A DNA stretch of 64,000 nt from Sphingobacterium kitahiroshimense (GCF_025961315.1 NZ_JAOQNK010000001.1:5456001-5520000), one strand, 5' to 3'; positions 9,334-18,464 are shown, numbered from the stretch's first letter. Translations and numbers: made by a program. Notes: generated by a model not told the origin, from the letters alone.

Positions 9334-10092
9334 ATGTTAACAGCATTTTCATTAAAAGGCAAGACAGCCTTGATAACAGGTGGCGGAACAGGTATTGGAT
9401 TTGGAATAGCAAAAGCAATGTTGGAGGCGGGTGCGAGAGTGGTCATTGTAGGCCGTCGAGAAGAAACGCTACAGCAGGCGCAACTCGAATTAGGAGGGGA
9501 TGTTCATTATTTTGTCTTTGATCTAGCCAATACAGAAGCTATTCCAGGATTGATAGATCGTATAGAATCTGCAGTAGGGCCAATTGATATTTTAGTCAAC
9601 AATGCAGGTGTTCATTTAAAAAAATATGCACTGGAAACTAGTGATGCTGAATTTGAAAAAATTATACAGACCAATGTGCTCAGTGTATTCAGCCTAAGCA
9701 GGTCGTGTGCCGCTAAAATGGTTGAAAGAAAAGATGGAGTTATTTTATTTATTGGGTCTATGACCGGAATGTTTGGTATGGATCGTGTCTCGGCTTACGG
9801 TACTTCTAAAACTGCTTTGACTGGCCTGATGCAAAATCTGGTCACAGAGTTTTCGAAATATAATGTAAGGGTCAATACGTTAGTTCCGGGTTGGATAGAG
9901 AGTCCGATGTTTTTTAAAGCAATTGGTGACGATCCGCAGCGCAAAGAAAAGATCGTTAATCGGATCGCTATGGAAGGTTTTGGAAAACCTGAAGATGTGG
10001 GGAATGCCGCCGTTTTTCTCTCCTCTCCAGCAGCACGTTATATCACCGGGGTTTTATTGCCTATTGATGGTGGGGCGACTGTTAATTTTTGA
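9334..10092 (+). CDS. Short-chain dehydrogenase/reductase (SDR), sugar or sugar-acid dehydrogenase candidate
   Basis: A 252-residue classical SDR: cofactor motif TGGGTGIG near residue 16, NNAG near residue 90, catalytic Ser in FIGSMTG and YxxxK as YGTSK, and C-terminal PIDGGATV. The overall pattern resembles gluconate 5-dehydrogenase/2-keto-3-deoxy-L-fuconate dehydrogenase-type SDRs. It lies 49 bases behind the GH29 gene and 37 bases before a zinc dehydrogenase. In this setting it probably oxidises L-fucose or a keto-deoxy acid derived from it; the substrate is inferred from context only. Confidence 0.88.
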   Translation: MLTAFSLKGKTALITGGGTGIGFGIAKAMLEAGARVVIVGRREETLQQAQLELGGDVHYFVFDLANTEAIPGLIDRIESAVGPIDILVNNAGVHLKKYALETSDAEFEKIIQTNVLSVFSLSRSCAAKMVERKDGVILFIGSMTGMFGMDRVSAYGTSKTALTGLMQNLVTEFSKYNVRVNTLVPGWIESPMFFKAIGDDPQRKEKIVNRIAMEGFGKPEDVGNAAVFLSSPAARYITGVLLPIDGGATVNF

Positions 10093-10129
10093 CCTAAGGT
10101 CAAATTGAACATAAACAAGTATTTTTTTA

Positions 10130-11155
10130 ATGAAAAACATGAAAGCAATTATATTGCATGAACCAGGCCGGTTTGAATATATTACCAAAGAAAAGCCATC
10201 AGATCTTAAACCTGATGATGTATTGTTGAAGATAAAGAAAGTGTCGATCTGTGGTACCGATCTGCATGCCTACAAAGGCAAGCAACCTTTTTTTACTTAT
10301 CCTCGTATTTTGGGGCATGAAGTATCTGCCGAAATTGTTGCAGTAGGAAGTGAAGTGAAAGGGCTTAAGGTTGGAGATAAGTGCACAGTTGAGCCTTATC
10401 GTAATCTGGTAGAAGATCAGGCTGTGCGCAAGGGTAAAACAAATTGTGGGAGCACCTTAACCGTATTGGGCGTTCATGAAGATGGTGCAATGCAGGAATA
10501 CATCACGTATAAAGCCACTAATGTACATCTTACAGAGGGGCTTGATGACGATCAGATTTCCTTGGTCGAACCTCTGGCGATTGGTGCGCATGCTGTAGAC
10601 CGCGCTCAGATCTTGCACGACGACACTGTTCTGGTCATCGGCGCCGGTCCAATCGGATTGGGCGTTGCAGCTATCGCACGATTGTCGGGAGTGAAAGTTG
10701 CGGTTGTGGATTTGTTACAAGATAGGCTGGATTTTATTAAGCATAAATTTCCTGAAGTAGAAACCATCTTATTGTCAGATCATACTGAAGGTGCTATCAA
10801 AGATGCTTTTCAAGGAGAGTTACCGACTATGATATTTGATGCAACGGGTAGTAAAGGATCAATGGAAAATTCGTTTAACCTGGTTGCGCAAGGAGGAACT
10901 ATTGTTTTTGTAGGATTATTTGTTGGATCTGTTACTTTTGATGATCCTAATTTTCATAGGAAAGAAATAACATTAAAAGCAAGCCGCTCTGCCCGGGCTC
11001 AAGACTTTAAGAAAGTAATCCAGTTGCTACAAGCGGGACTTATTGATACGGATGGATACATTACCCACCGGATTCCTTTCGATCATCTTATTGATGACTT
11101 TGAAACGTTGTATCAACCAGACCAAAATCTGATTAAGGCTGTTATCGATTTTTAA
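10130..11155 (+). CDS. Zinc-type medium-chain alcohol/polyol dehydrogenase with reduced structural-zinc lobe
   Basis: A 341-residue MDR-family NAD(P)-dependent dehydrogenase. Catalytic zinc ligands are visible: Cys41 (SICGTDLH), His63-Glu64 (LGHE) and Glu147 (VEPLAIGAHA). The Rossmann motif is VIGAGPIGLGVAA. The loop that usually carries four cysteines for the structural zinc reads VEPYRNLVEDQAVRKGKTNC, with only one Cys left, so the structural metal is probably absent. A start at the second Met (10139, MKAIILHEP) fits the family better than 10130. As last gene of the GH29 operon it may be the L-fucose (or L-lactaldehyde/polyol) dehydrogenase. A terminator follows about 160 bases later. Confidence 0.87.
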   Translation: MKNMKAIILHEPGRFEYITKEKPSDLKPDDVLLKIKKVSICGTDLHAYKGKQPFFTYPRILGHEVSAEIVAVGSEVKGLKVGDKCTVEPYRNLVEDQAVRKGKTNCGSTLTVLGVHEDGAMQEYITYKATNVHLTEGLDDDQISLVEPLAIGAHAVDRAQILHDDTVLVIGAGPIGLGVAAIARLSGVKVAVVDLLQDRLDFIKHKFPEVETILLSDHTEGAIKDAFQGELPTMIFDATGSKGSMENSFNLVAQGGTIVFVGLFVGSVTFDDPNFHRKEITLKASRSARAQDFKKVIQLLQAGLIDTDGYITHRIPFDHLIDDFETLYQPDQNLIKAVIDF

Positions 11156-11317
11156 TTTAGAAAATTATAAATGCTGACGAAGAAAACTAGGTCGTTATAA
11201 TAAATGACAGAATGAACTAGCCTTATTAATAACTCAAAAAAATGTTTTATATATACTTTTTGTTTCAAAATTATTTAAAAATATAATATCCTTAAAGTTA
11301 TTTTTTAAGATGGTTAG

Positions 11318-11356
11318 TGTGTGGTGCAGGAGCAATTCTGTGCCACATTTTTGTTT
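11318..11356 (+). terminator. Terminator of the GH29-SDR-dehydrogenase operon
   Basis: TGTGGTGCAG (11320-11329) pairs with CTGTGCCACA (11338-11347) over 10 bp including two G-U pairs, with an 8-base loop, followed by TTTTTGTTTT. Confidence 0.7.
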
Positions 11357-11481
11357 TAGTTGCTGATATGCTCTTATATTCAAAAACACATTATTATTTA
11401 TTTACATTTTTAGTCCATTAAGACGTATGGTAAATAGCTTGAACAAATTGACCAGAGATATAAGATTTTGCTAGTATTTTA

Positions 11482-11606
11482 TGTTAATATAGTATCAATA
11501 CTGATTAATAATCCGTCAATCAAAACTATTTATTTAGGTTAATTTTATGATCAGTAGAGAACCAATGATATCACTAAGAATCGAAGCACTTACCGGTAAT
11601 ATGTAC
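11482..11606 (+). promoter_or_regulatory. Candidate AraC-type elements upstream of fucD
   Basis: TGTTAATATA at 11482 and GATTAATAAT at 11503 are direct repeats with 21-bp spacing (shared core TTAATA). GGTAATATG follows at 11595. Half-sites about 21 bp apart are characteristic of AraC-family binding sites; the assignment is inference. Confidence 0.35.
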
Positions 11607-11736
11607 TGATGATCGTCATGGACGATGGGAGGTTGGTTTTAAATCAATATGTGTCTTAGGAAAATAGGGTTTATGGTGAACATGAATAAAACTTCGGAAA
11701 TAGTGATAATTAAAAAATAACAGTTTAAATAAATAG

Positions 11737-12957
11737 ATGATAACGAGATTTGATATCGAAGATAAACGCTTTCCTTTGAATACAGGAGCTGGAAGTGATG
11801 CTGTGCATAAAGACCCAATTTATTCTTATGCGGTAACTAGATTAGTGGATGACAAAGGCCGTGTGGGTACTGGATTAGCCTTTACTATTGGGGCAGGTAA
11901 TGAATTAGTATGCCAGGCTGCTGCCTTTTATGCTGAACGCTTAGTGGGTAAAGGGATAGAAGAAACAATGGCCGACTTTGGTCGTATATTCAATGCGCTG
12001 AGCAATGAACAGCAGTTTAGATGGTTGGGCCCCCATAAAGGAATTGTGCATTTGGCACTGGCTTCAGTAACCAATGCTTGTTACGATCTATGGGCGAAAA
12101 CTAGAGGTGTGCCGCTATGGAAATTGTTGACCGATCTGACAGCTAAGGAGATTGTGAATACACTTGATTTATCGTATTTAGAAGATGAATTGACCGCTCA
12201 GCAAGCGATTGATTTGTTAGAAACGAATTTGGCCACGAAGGATAGCCGTATGGGTATCATTGATAGTGGCTATACGGGATACGATACTTCAGTGGGCTGG
12301 TTTAACTACTCGGATGAGCAAGTGCGGGAGAATTGCCGTAGGGCTTTAGATAATGGTTTTAGTGCGATGAAGCTGAAGGTTGGAAGTACTGACCCGCTCC
12401 GTGATATTAAACGTGCTCATATTGTAAGGGAGGTAGCCGGCGATGCCGCTACAGTTATGTTGGACGCAAATCAGCAATGGACACTTCCGCAGGCACTGTC
12501 GATCTGTGATGAACTGAAAGCGATGAATCCCTATTGGATTGAAGAGCCTACACATCCAGATGATATTTTAGCACATAAGACATTAACAGATGCAATAGCG
12601 CCAATTAAGGTTGCAATGGGTGAACATGTCCCCAATCGTATTGTATTTAAGAATTATCTACAGCTAAATGCCGCTGGATTTGTGCAGGTCGATGCTGTCA
12701 GGGTAGGTGGTGTTAGTGAATTTATCAGTGTAAGTTTATTATGTCGAAAATATAATATTCCGGTAGTGCCACATGTAGGCGATATGGGACAATTGCATCA
12801 GCATCTGGTGCTTTTTAATCATATTTCCATGGGTCATGAAGCATTATTCTTAGAACATATTCCGCATTTAAAATCCCATTTTGTACATCCTGTACAGATT
12901 GAAGGGGGCGTGTATAAAACTCCTATGGAAGTAGGAAGTAGTTGTGATTTACTTTAA
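11737..12957 (+). CDS. fucD: L-fuconate dehydratase (enolase superfamily)
   Basis: A 406-residue cytosolic enzyme converting L-fuconate to 2-keto-3-deoxy-L-fuconate (EC 4.2.1.68). The sequence matches the L-fuconate dehydratase group characterised from Xanthomonas campestris: it has the long 20s-loop start (TGAGSDAVHKDPIYSYA), the TSVGWFNYSD segment, catalytic Lys212/Lys214 (AMKLKVG), metal ligands Asp243 (LDANQQW), Glu269 (WIEEPTHPDD) and Glu296 (MGEH), and His346 (VPHVGD). The FLEHIPHL(K)xHFVHPVQIEGG tail is also typical. Members may also accept L-galactonate or D-arabinonate. It heads an operon with the SSS symporter (11 bases downstream), mutarotase, GH95 fucosidase and SDR. Confidence 0.95.
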   Translation: MITRFDIEDKRFPLNTGAGSDAVHKDPIYSYAVTRLVDDKGRVGTGLAFTIGAGNELVCQAAAFYAERLVGKGIEETMADFGRIFNALSNEQQFRWLGPHKGIVHLALASVTNACYDLWAKTRGVPLWKLLTDLTAKEIVNTLDLSYLEDELTAQQAIDLLETNLATKDSRMGIIDSGYTGYDTSVGWFNYSDEQVRENCRRALDNGFSAMKLKVGSTDPLRDIKRAHIVREVAGDAATVMLDANQQWTLPQALSICDELKAMNPYWIEEPTHPDDILAHKTLTDAIAPIKVAMGEHVPNRIVFKNYLQLNAAGFVQVDAVRVGGVSEFISVSLLCRKYNIPVVPHVGDMGQLHQHLVLFNHISMGHEALFLEHIPHLKSHFVHPVQIEGGVYKTPMEVGSSCDLL

Positions 12958-12968
12958 TTAATAATTTG

Positions 12969-14609
12969 ATGTTAGGATCATTAGACTTAAGTATTGCCAT
13001 CATTTATATACTACTCATCTTAGCGGTAGGGATATGGGCAGGGGTGAGTCAGAAACTCGAAAATAAAGGTTCTGCCAGTGACTATTTTTTAGCGGGCAAA
13101 TCGTTGAAATGGCCGGCAATAGGACTTGCTCTTTTTGCAACAAATATATCAACGGTCCATTTAGTTAGTTTGGCACAGAGCGGATTTGATACCGGGTTGT
13201 TGAATGGTAATTTTGAATGGATGGCAGCTTTTACTCTTATCCTGCTTGCTTTGTTTTTTGTACCGTTTTATCTGAAGTCAGGTGTTTCAACTTTACCTGA
13301 TTTCTTGGAACGTAGGTATGATAAAGCAAGTCGTGAATGGCTGACGATGATATCCATTGTATCGGCAATTGTGATTCATATCGCATTTTCGATGTTGGCA
13401 GGGGGGATTGTACTTAAAACACTTTTTGGTTTTGATATGTATTTGAGTATTACCGTTATCTGTATTATCACGGGCATCTATACGATACTCGGAGGTTTAC
13501 GGGCCGTGGTTATAACGGAATCTATCCAGACTATTGTTCTTTTGGCTGGTGCTTTTATTATCAGTTTTGCTGCTTACGATAAGATGGGCGGATGGATTTC
13601 GATGAAGGATGTTTTGGTTGATGAAGGTCAGCTTGAACGATTATCGATGTTGCGTCCCCATGGGGACAGTAGTGGTATGCCATGGTATGCCGTGATCTTA
13701 GGTTACCCCATTTTAGGTATCTGGTACTGGTGTGCGGATCAGACGATTGTGCAGCGGGTACTCGGTGCTAAGGATGAAAATCATGGCCGCGTAGGTGCAC
13801 TTTTTTGTGGGTTTATTAAAATCTTGCCGGTTTTTATTTTTGTTCTTCCTGGATTATTTGCCTACACTTTATTTAAAACGGGGCAGTTGGATCTGACAAG
13901 CTTAGGTGTTGACGTTGCCGGAAATGTAAATTCAAAAGGTATCTATACGTTGATGATTACACAATTGTTGCCATCTGGTTTGATCGGGGTATTGGTCGCA
14001 GCTTTGCTATCGGGTTTAATGAGTCAGATATCAGGTGCACTCAATTCTATTTCCACTATGGTCAGCTATGATATCTATAAGCAGAAGAGACCACATGCAA
14101 CAGATAAGCAGCTTATAACTGCAGGTAAAATCTCGGCAGTAGTAGCTATGGCTTTTTCTTTAGCTCTTCTTCCTTTGTTAGATAAATACGAAAGTATATT
14201 TAATGGAATCAACGATGTAATTGCACATATCGCACCGCCGATAACATGTGTATTTCTTTTAGGAATCTTTTGGAAGAAGGCTTCTGCGGCATCTTCGAAA
14301 TGGACACTATGGATCGGTTCTGCATTGGGTGTGATTGTCTTTATCGCGAATAAGCTTTTACCAGGAACATGGATAGGCCAGATCCCCTTTATGGTGATGG
14401 CCTTTTACCTGTTTATAATCTGTGTGTTGATACAAATCATATTTTCTTATCGTTTTCCTGTGCAACATACAGCCGAAAGTAAGGAATTATACTGGAAAAA
14501 TCCACTGGAACCTCTTAAGGGAAAAGCTTGGAAAGGTATTGGAAATTATAGGGTATTATCGGGACTATTGTTATTAATTGTTGTGGTATTATATGGAATA
14601 TTTAAATAA
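12969..14609 (+). CDS. Sodium:solute symporter (SSS family), probable L-fucose permease
   Basis: A ~546-residue inner-membrane Na+-coupled symporter with about 13-14 hydrophobic segments. Family features include YFLAGKSLKWPAIGLALFATNISTVHL near the start, GGLRAVVITESIQTI, WYWCADQTIVQRVLGAKD and LLSGLMSQISGALNSISTMVSYDIY. The ATG at 12969 is preferred; an in-frame TTG three bases earlier is less likely. It lies 11 bases after fucD and its last codons overlap the mutarotase gene, so L-fucose (or L-galactose) is the likely cargo. The second SSS protein (38461-40092) is related but in another operon. Confidence 0.93.
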   Translation: MLGSLDLSIAIIYILLILAVGIWAGVSQKLENKGSASDYFLAGKSLKWPAIGLALFATNISTVHLVSLAQSGFDTGLLNGNFEWMAAFTLILLALFFVPFYLKSGVSTLPDFLERRYDKASREWLTMISIVSAIVIHIAFSMLAGGIVLKTLFGFDMYLSITVICIITGIYTILGGLRAVVITESIQTIVLLAGAFIISFAAYDKMGGWISMKDVLVDEGQLERLSMLRPHGDSSGMPWYAVILGYPILGIWYWCADQTIVQRVLGAKDENHGRVGALFCGFIKILPVFIFVLPGLFAYTLFKTGQLDLTSLGVDVAGNVNSKGIYTLMITQLLPSGLIGVLVAALLSGLMSQISGALNSISTMVSYDIYKQKRPHATDKQLITAGKISAVVAMAFSLALLPLLDKYESIFNGINDVIAHIAPPITCVFLLGIFWKKASAASSKWTLWIGSALGVIVFIANKLLPGTWIGQIPFMVMAFYLFIICVLIQIIFSYRFPVQHTAESKELYWKNPLEPLKGKAWKGIGNYRVLSGLLLLIVVVLYGIFK

Positions 14610-15033
14610 AAAGGTATTACTTCGATTTGTAATCGGGTTAGTGATGGTTTCATTAATCTTCGTCGGATGTAAAGATAACGGTTCACTTCAAAAGGTGAAA
14701 CGGTATGCATCTGTCACTGGGCTTAAAGAGGAGAAAATAGAGGAGTATAAAAAGCTTCATGCAGCGGCATGGCCTAGTGTGTTAAAAATGATAAAAGAAT
14801 GTAATATTCAGAATTACTCCATTTACTTAAAAAAAATAGACGGGAAAAACTATCTCTTTAGTTATTTTGAATATGTAGGTGATAATTTTGAATTGGATAT
14901 GAAGAAAATGGGAGATGATCCGGAGACACAGCGCTGGTGGAAAGAGACGGATCCCTGTCAGATTCCGTTACCGGATGCTGCAGCAAAGGGTGCAACTTGG
15001 TCAGATATGGAAGAGGTTTTCCACACGGATTAA
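14593..15033 (+). CDS. L-rhamnose-mutarotase-family protein (probable L-fucose mutarotase) with lipoprotein signal
   Basis: About 146 residues. The C-terminal ~105 are the RhaM/COG3254 mutarotase fold: KRYASVTGLKEEKIEEYKKLH, AAWPSVLKMIKECNIQNYSIYL, LFSYFEYVG, RWWKETDPCQ and a final MEEVFH. The same family supplies fucose mutarotase in the Xanthomonas oxidative fucose pathway. Unusually for this family, an N-terminal hydrophobic segment (LLRFVIGLVMVSLIFVGC) ends in a lipobox-like FVGC followed by KDNGS, predicting a membrane-anchored periplasmic or surface enzyme. The ATG at 14593 overlaps the symporter end by 17 bases in another frame; an ATG at 14578 is possible. Translational coupling with the symporter is likely. 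Confidence 0.9.
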   Translation: MEYLNKKVLLRFVIGLVMVSLIFVGCKDNGSLQKVKRYASVTGLKEEKIEEYKKLHAAAWPSVLKMIKECNIQNYSIYLKKIDGKNYLFSYFEYVGDNFELDMKKMGDDPETQRWWKETDPCQIPLPDAAAKGATWSDMEEVFHTD

Positions 15034-15085
15034 AATGCATATTGTATCTTAGAATTTTCGCTATCGAAAAATTTATTTGATTTTA

Positions 15086-15107
15086 ATTTCGTTTATGTAA
15101 ACGAAAT
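15086..15107. promoter_or_regulatory. 22-bp perfect palindrome upstream of GH95
   Basis: ATTTCGTTTA (15086-15095) and TAAACGAAAT (15098-15107) are exact complements around TG. It lies in the 152-base gap between mutarotase and GH95 genes. With no T-run after it, it looks more like a protein-binding site than a terminator. GAGTTTA-G-TAAACTC at 46088 shares the GTTTA/TAAAC half-sites. Confidence 0.5.
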
Positions 15108-15185
15108 CATATAATATATCATTAAACAGAGTGTCATGTGCTCATTTTTACCAATTAAAACCGACACTCATAACTAATAATTGCA

Positions 15186-17609
15186 ATGAATAATACAAAG
15201 CAACTTGCTGCTTGTTTACTAATTTTTTGTATTGGTATTTCGACTTTGAAAGCCCAGGATGCAAAAAGGAATAAAATTTGGTATGAAAGTCCGGCTAATG
15301 CACTTGTTAAAGATGCGGCAAATGGATGGGAAAGTGATCCCGAATGGCTGAAAGCATTGCCTGTAGGTAATGGTTCACTTGGAGCTATGGTATTTGGCGA
15401 TGTTAACCATGAACGTATACAGCTTAACGAGATGACGTTATGGAGCGGTAGTATGGATGATGGCGATAATCCTGATGCACCGAACGCACTCAACAAAATT
15501 AGGCAATTGCTCTTTGAAGGAAAATACAAAGAAGCGACAGCGCTAACGAATAAAACACAGATAACGAAGGGTAAGGGATCTGGATCCGGAAATGGGGCAA
15601 ACGTGCCTTTTGGTTGTTTTCAGACATTAGGTGATCTGCGGTTAGATTTTGGATCGGATAAACCATATCAAAACTACTATCGCGAACTGGATCTGATGAG
15701 CGGAATAACGCGGTCAACTTTTATTCAGAATGGCGTCAAGTTTACGAGGGAAGTGTTTGCTAGTCATCCGGATCAGGCTATTGTCATTCGTTTGACTGCG
15801 GATTGTCCCGGAGCAATTCAGGTTGCTCTGAACCTGGATCGACCGGAAAGGTTCGAAACACGTGTGGTTGACAATAGGCTGCAGATGTCAGGAACGATGG
15901 ACAACGGTAAAGGAGGAGATGGAATGAAATATATTGCGCAGGTCACTCCGGTGCTGGAAGGCGGAAAAATTAGTGCATTAGGTAAAGCGATCCAGATTAC
16001 TGGGGCAAATGCATTGACTCTGATTGTGACGGCTAAGACAAATTATAAGCAGGAATATCCAACATTTGTTAATCCAAATTTTGAAAAAGAGCATGCTCAA
16101 ATCGTGGCTAAGATTGTGTCTAAAAAATATCCGCTTCTGAAAAAGAGACATACAGAAGATTTCTCGTCTTATATGAACCGAGTGGACTTTCGATTGGGAA
16201 ATGCAAAGAATGATCAAGCAACAAACACCTTGATGGCTAGTAATTTGCAATCTGGGAATGAACAGGTTTTGTATCCATTATATTTTCAGTATGGTCGATA
16301 TCTCCTGTTATCATCATCACGAGATGGTGGATTACCGGCAAATCTGCAAGGAATCTGGGCTAATAAAATACAGACTCCGTGGAATGGTGACTACCATACG
16401 GATATCAATGTTCAGATGAATTATTGGCCGGCGGAAGTGGCAAACTTATCGGAATCGCATCGACCATTGATGGACCTGATTGCTTCTTTAGTGGCCCCGG
16501 GTCAAAAGACTGCAAAAACACAATATCAAATGTCGGGTTGGGCCCTGCACCCGATCACAAATGTATGGGGGTATACTTCTCCTGGAGAAAGTGCGAGCTG
16601 GGGCATGCACATTGGTGGTGGCGCCTGGATAGCGCAACATATTTGGGAACATTATGCTTTTACAAAGGATAAAGCTTTTTTAACCAAAGCTTATCCGATC
16701 TTAAAAGAGGCTTGTCTATTTTATTTGGACTGGTTGGTCGCTGACCCTAAAACTGGCTTTTTAGTTTCTGGTCCTTCTCCATCTCCTGAAAATTCATTTA
16801 AAGCTCCTGACGGTTCTGTGGCACAGATCAGTATGGGCCCATCACATGATCAACAGGTTATTTTTAACCTTTTTGAAAATACGCTTAAATCAGCTGCGAT
16901 TTTGGGAGGTGAGCAAGATGCTTTTGTGAAAAAAGTACAGGTGGCTAAAGGGAATTTGGCAAGACCAACAATAGGAAGCGATGGCAGGTTAATGGAATGG
17001 GCACATGAATTTGAGGAAGTTGAACCTGCTCACAGGCATTTGTCACATCTATTTGCTTTTTATCCGGGTAACGAAATAACGGTGAATAAAACACCGGAGC
17101 TAGCTAAGGCGGTACAGAAATCTTTAGAAAAACGGGGTGATGATGGTGTGGGATGGACCTACGCTTGGAAAATTGCACTGTGGGCAAGGTTGCATAATGG
17201 TGATCGTGCATTGACGATGTTGAATAAACAGTTGAGGCCGACTGGAGATATGAATACAAAATATGATGGCGGTGGTGGAACATATTATAATATGTTTGAC
17301 GCTTGTCCTCCTTTTCAGATTGATGGTAATTTTGGTGTGATCGCAGGAATGGCTGAAATGCTTTTGCAAAGTCATGAAGATTTTATAGAATTGTTACCCG
17401 CATTGCCGCAAGGCTGGAGTGATGGTGAAGTATCAGGTTTAAAGGCTCGAGGAGCTGTCGAAGTGGATATGAATTGGCAAGGAGGTAAATTGAAGTCTGC
17501 TTTTGTCAAAGCAAAATACGCTACTACCTGTAAAGTGAAATATAAGGGTCGTGTAGTTGAAGTCAAACTGACTCCTGGAAAAAGCGTTAATTTACAGAAA
17601 TTGCTATAG
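15186..17609 (+). CDS. GH95 alpha-L-fucosidase/alpha-L-galactosidase
   Basis: An 807-residue secreted inverting glycosidase with signal peptide ending near LKAQ. GH95 hallmarks: LPVGNGSLGAMVFGD and LNEMTLWSG in the N-terminal beta-sandwich; the (alpha/alpha)6 barrel with WNGDYHTDINVQMNYWPAE (Asp406, Asn408), MEWAHEFEE with Glu604 as the expected acid, HRHLSHLFAFYPG, and QIDGNFG with Asp713. In the Bifidobacterium AfcA enzyme the first of the paired Asn residues is Asn; here it is Asp, which also occurs in other Bacteroidota members. It would act on terminal alpha-1,2-linked L-fucose or L-galactose. It sits in the fucD operon with an SDR 84 bases downstream. Confidence 0.93.
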   Translation: MNNTKQLAACLLIFCIGISTLKAQDAKRNKIWYESPANALVKDAANGWESDPEWLKALPVGNGSLGAMVFGDVNHERIQLNEMTLWSGSMDDGDNPDAPNALNKIRQLLFEGKYKEATALTNKTQITKGKGSGSGNGANVPFGCFQTLGDLRLDFGSDKPYQNYYRELDLMSGITRSTFIQNGVKFTREVFASHPDQAIVIRLTADCPGAIQVALNLDRPERFETRVVDNRLQMSGTMDNGKGGDGMKYIAQVTPVLEGGKISALGKAIQITGANALTLIVTAKTNYKQEYPTFVNPNFEKEHAQIVAKIVSKKYPLLKKRHTEDFSSYMNRVDFRLGNAKNDQATNTLMASNLQSGNEQVLYPLYFQYGRYLLLSSSRDGGLPANLQGIWANKIQTPWNGDYHTDINVQMNYWPAEVANLSESHRPLMDLIASLVAPGQKTAKTQYQMSGWALHPITNVWGYTSPGESASWGMHIGGGAWIAQHIWEHYAFTKDKAFLTKAYPILKEACLFYLDWLVADPKTGFLVSGPSPSPENSFKAPDGSVAQISMGPSHDQQVIFNLFENTLKSAAILGGEQDAFVKKVQVAKGNLARPTIGSDGRLMEWAHEFEEVEPAHRHLSHLFAFYPGNEITVNKTPELAKAVQKSLEKRGDDGVGWTYAWKIALWARLHNGDRALTMLNKQLRPTGDMNTKYDGGGGTYYNMFDACPPFQIDGNFGVIAGMAEMLLQSHEDFIELLPALPQGWSDGEVSGLKARGAVEVDMNWQGGKLKSAFVKAKYATTCKVKYKGRVVEVKLTPGKSVNLQKLL

Positions 17610-17693
17610 TCGTGATCACGGTACTGGCATAAAGTTGACAAGAAAAAGCTTATGGGCTTTTAATAATAAATAGCTATAAAAAGATCGAGTTCA

Positions 17694-18464
17694 ATGAAAG
17701 AATTGAAGGATAAAGTAATCTTGATTACCGGCGGTACAGCGGGGATTGGATTGGCCTGCACACAAGCGTATGTTGCAGCGGGGGCGTATGTCGCTGTCAT
17801 TGGATTGGACGAGCTGAGTGTTGCGGAAACGATAAAAACAATAGGTGGTGAGCATCTAGGGATTTGCTGTGATGTGTCTCAAGATCAGGGTGTAAGGGAG
17901 AGTGTAGAAAAGACAATAGCCCGTTTTGGAAAGCTAGATGCTATTCATAACAATGCCGGATTGGGTTCCCCATCAAAACCTTTGCATACAACAACAGATG
18001 ATGAGTGGGATCTCTTGATGAATGTGAATATCAAGAGTATCTTGTTGACGACACGTCATGGTTATCCTCATTTAAAAGCGTCGAAAGGCTGTATCATACA
18101 TACAGGGAGTTTGGTGGGAGAGATCGGACAGGAAAATCATGCGGCTTATTCGGCGACAAAAGGTGCCATCAATGCACTTACTAAATCAATGGCGCTGGAC
18201 TATGCAAAAGATGGAGTAAGGGTTAATACTGTGCTTCCTGCAGCAGTGATGACGCCCATGCTTAAGACATGGGCTCAGGAGCAGGCCGATCCCGATAATG
18301 TCTTTGATTTTTTGAAAGATATTCATGCATTGGGCTACTGCCCTGAAGGTGATGTGATCGCTGATGCCTGTGTATTTCTATTGTCTGATAAAGCACGCTT
18401 TATTACGGGAGTTAATTTACCCGTGAGCGGTGGTGCAGAGCTGGGTTACAGAAGAAATGTATAG
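17694..18464 (+). CDS. SDR-family dehydrogenase, candidate 2-keto-3-deoxy-L-fuconate dehydrogenase
   Basis: A 256-residue classical SDR: TGGTAGIG near residue 14, NNAG near residue 88, Ser in HTGSLVG and YSATK catalytic motif, then NLPVSGGAELGYRRNV at the end. It is the last gene of the fucD operon. In the oxidative L-fucose pathway an SDR oxidises 2-keto-3-deoxy-L-fuconate at C4 after the dehydratase step, and this gene is the best placed candidate; L-fucose 1-dehydrogenase is the alternative. The following hydrolase of that branch (FAH family) is not in the window. Confidence 0.85.
   Translation: MKELKDKVILITGGTAGIGLACTQAYVAAGAYVAVIGLDELSVAETIKTIGGEHLGICCDVSQDQGVRESVEKTIARFGKLDAIHNNAGLGSPSKPLHTTTDDEWDLLMNVNIKSILLTTRHGYPHLKASKGCIIHTGSLVGEIGQENHAAYSATKGAINALTKSMALDYAKDGVRVNTVLPAAVMTPMLKTWAQEQADPDNVFDFLKDIHALGYCPEGDVIADACVFLLSDKARFITGVNLPVSGGAELGYRRNV

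Larger units (their letters stand above)
11156..11736. other. Non-coding region upstream of the fucD operon
   Basis: These 581 bases contain no credible reading frame on either strand. The first part holds the terminator at 11318-11356. The second part is AT-rich leader for fucD, containing TGTTAATATA (11482) with GATTAATAAT 21 bp further on, and CGGTAATATG (11594). I see no clear TAnnTTTG promoter box. Confidence 0.6.
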
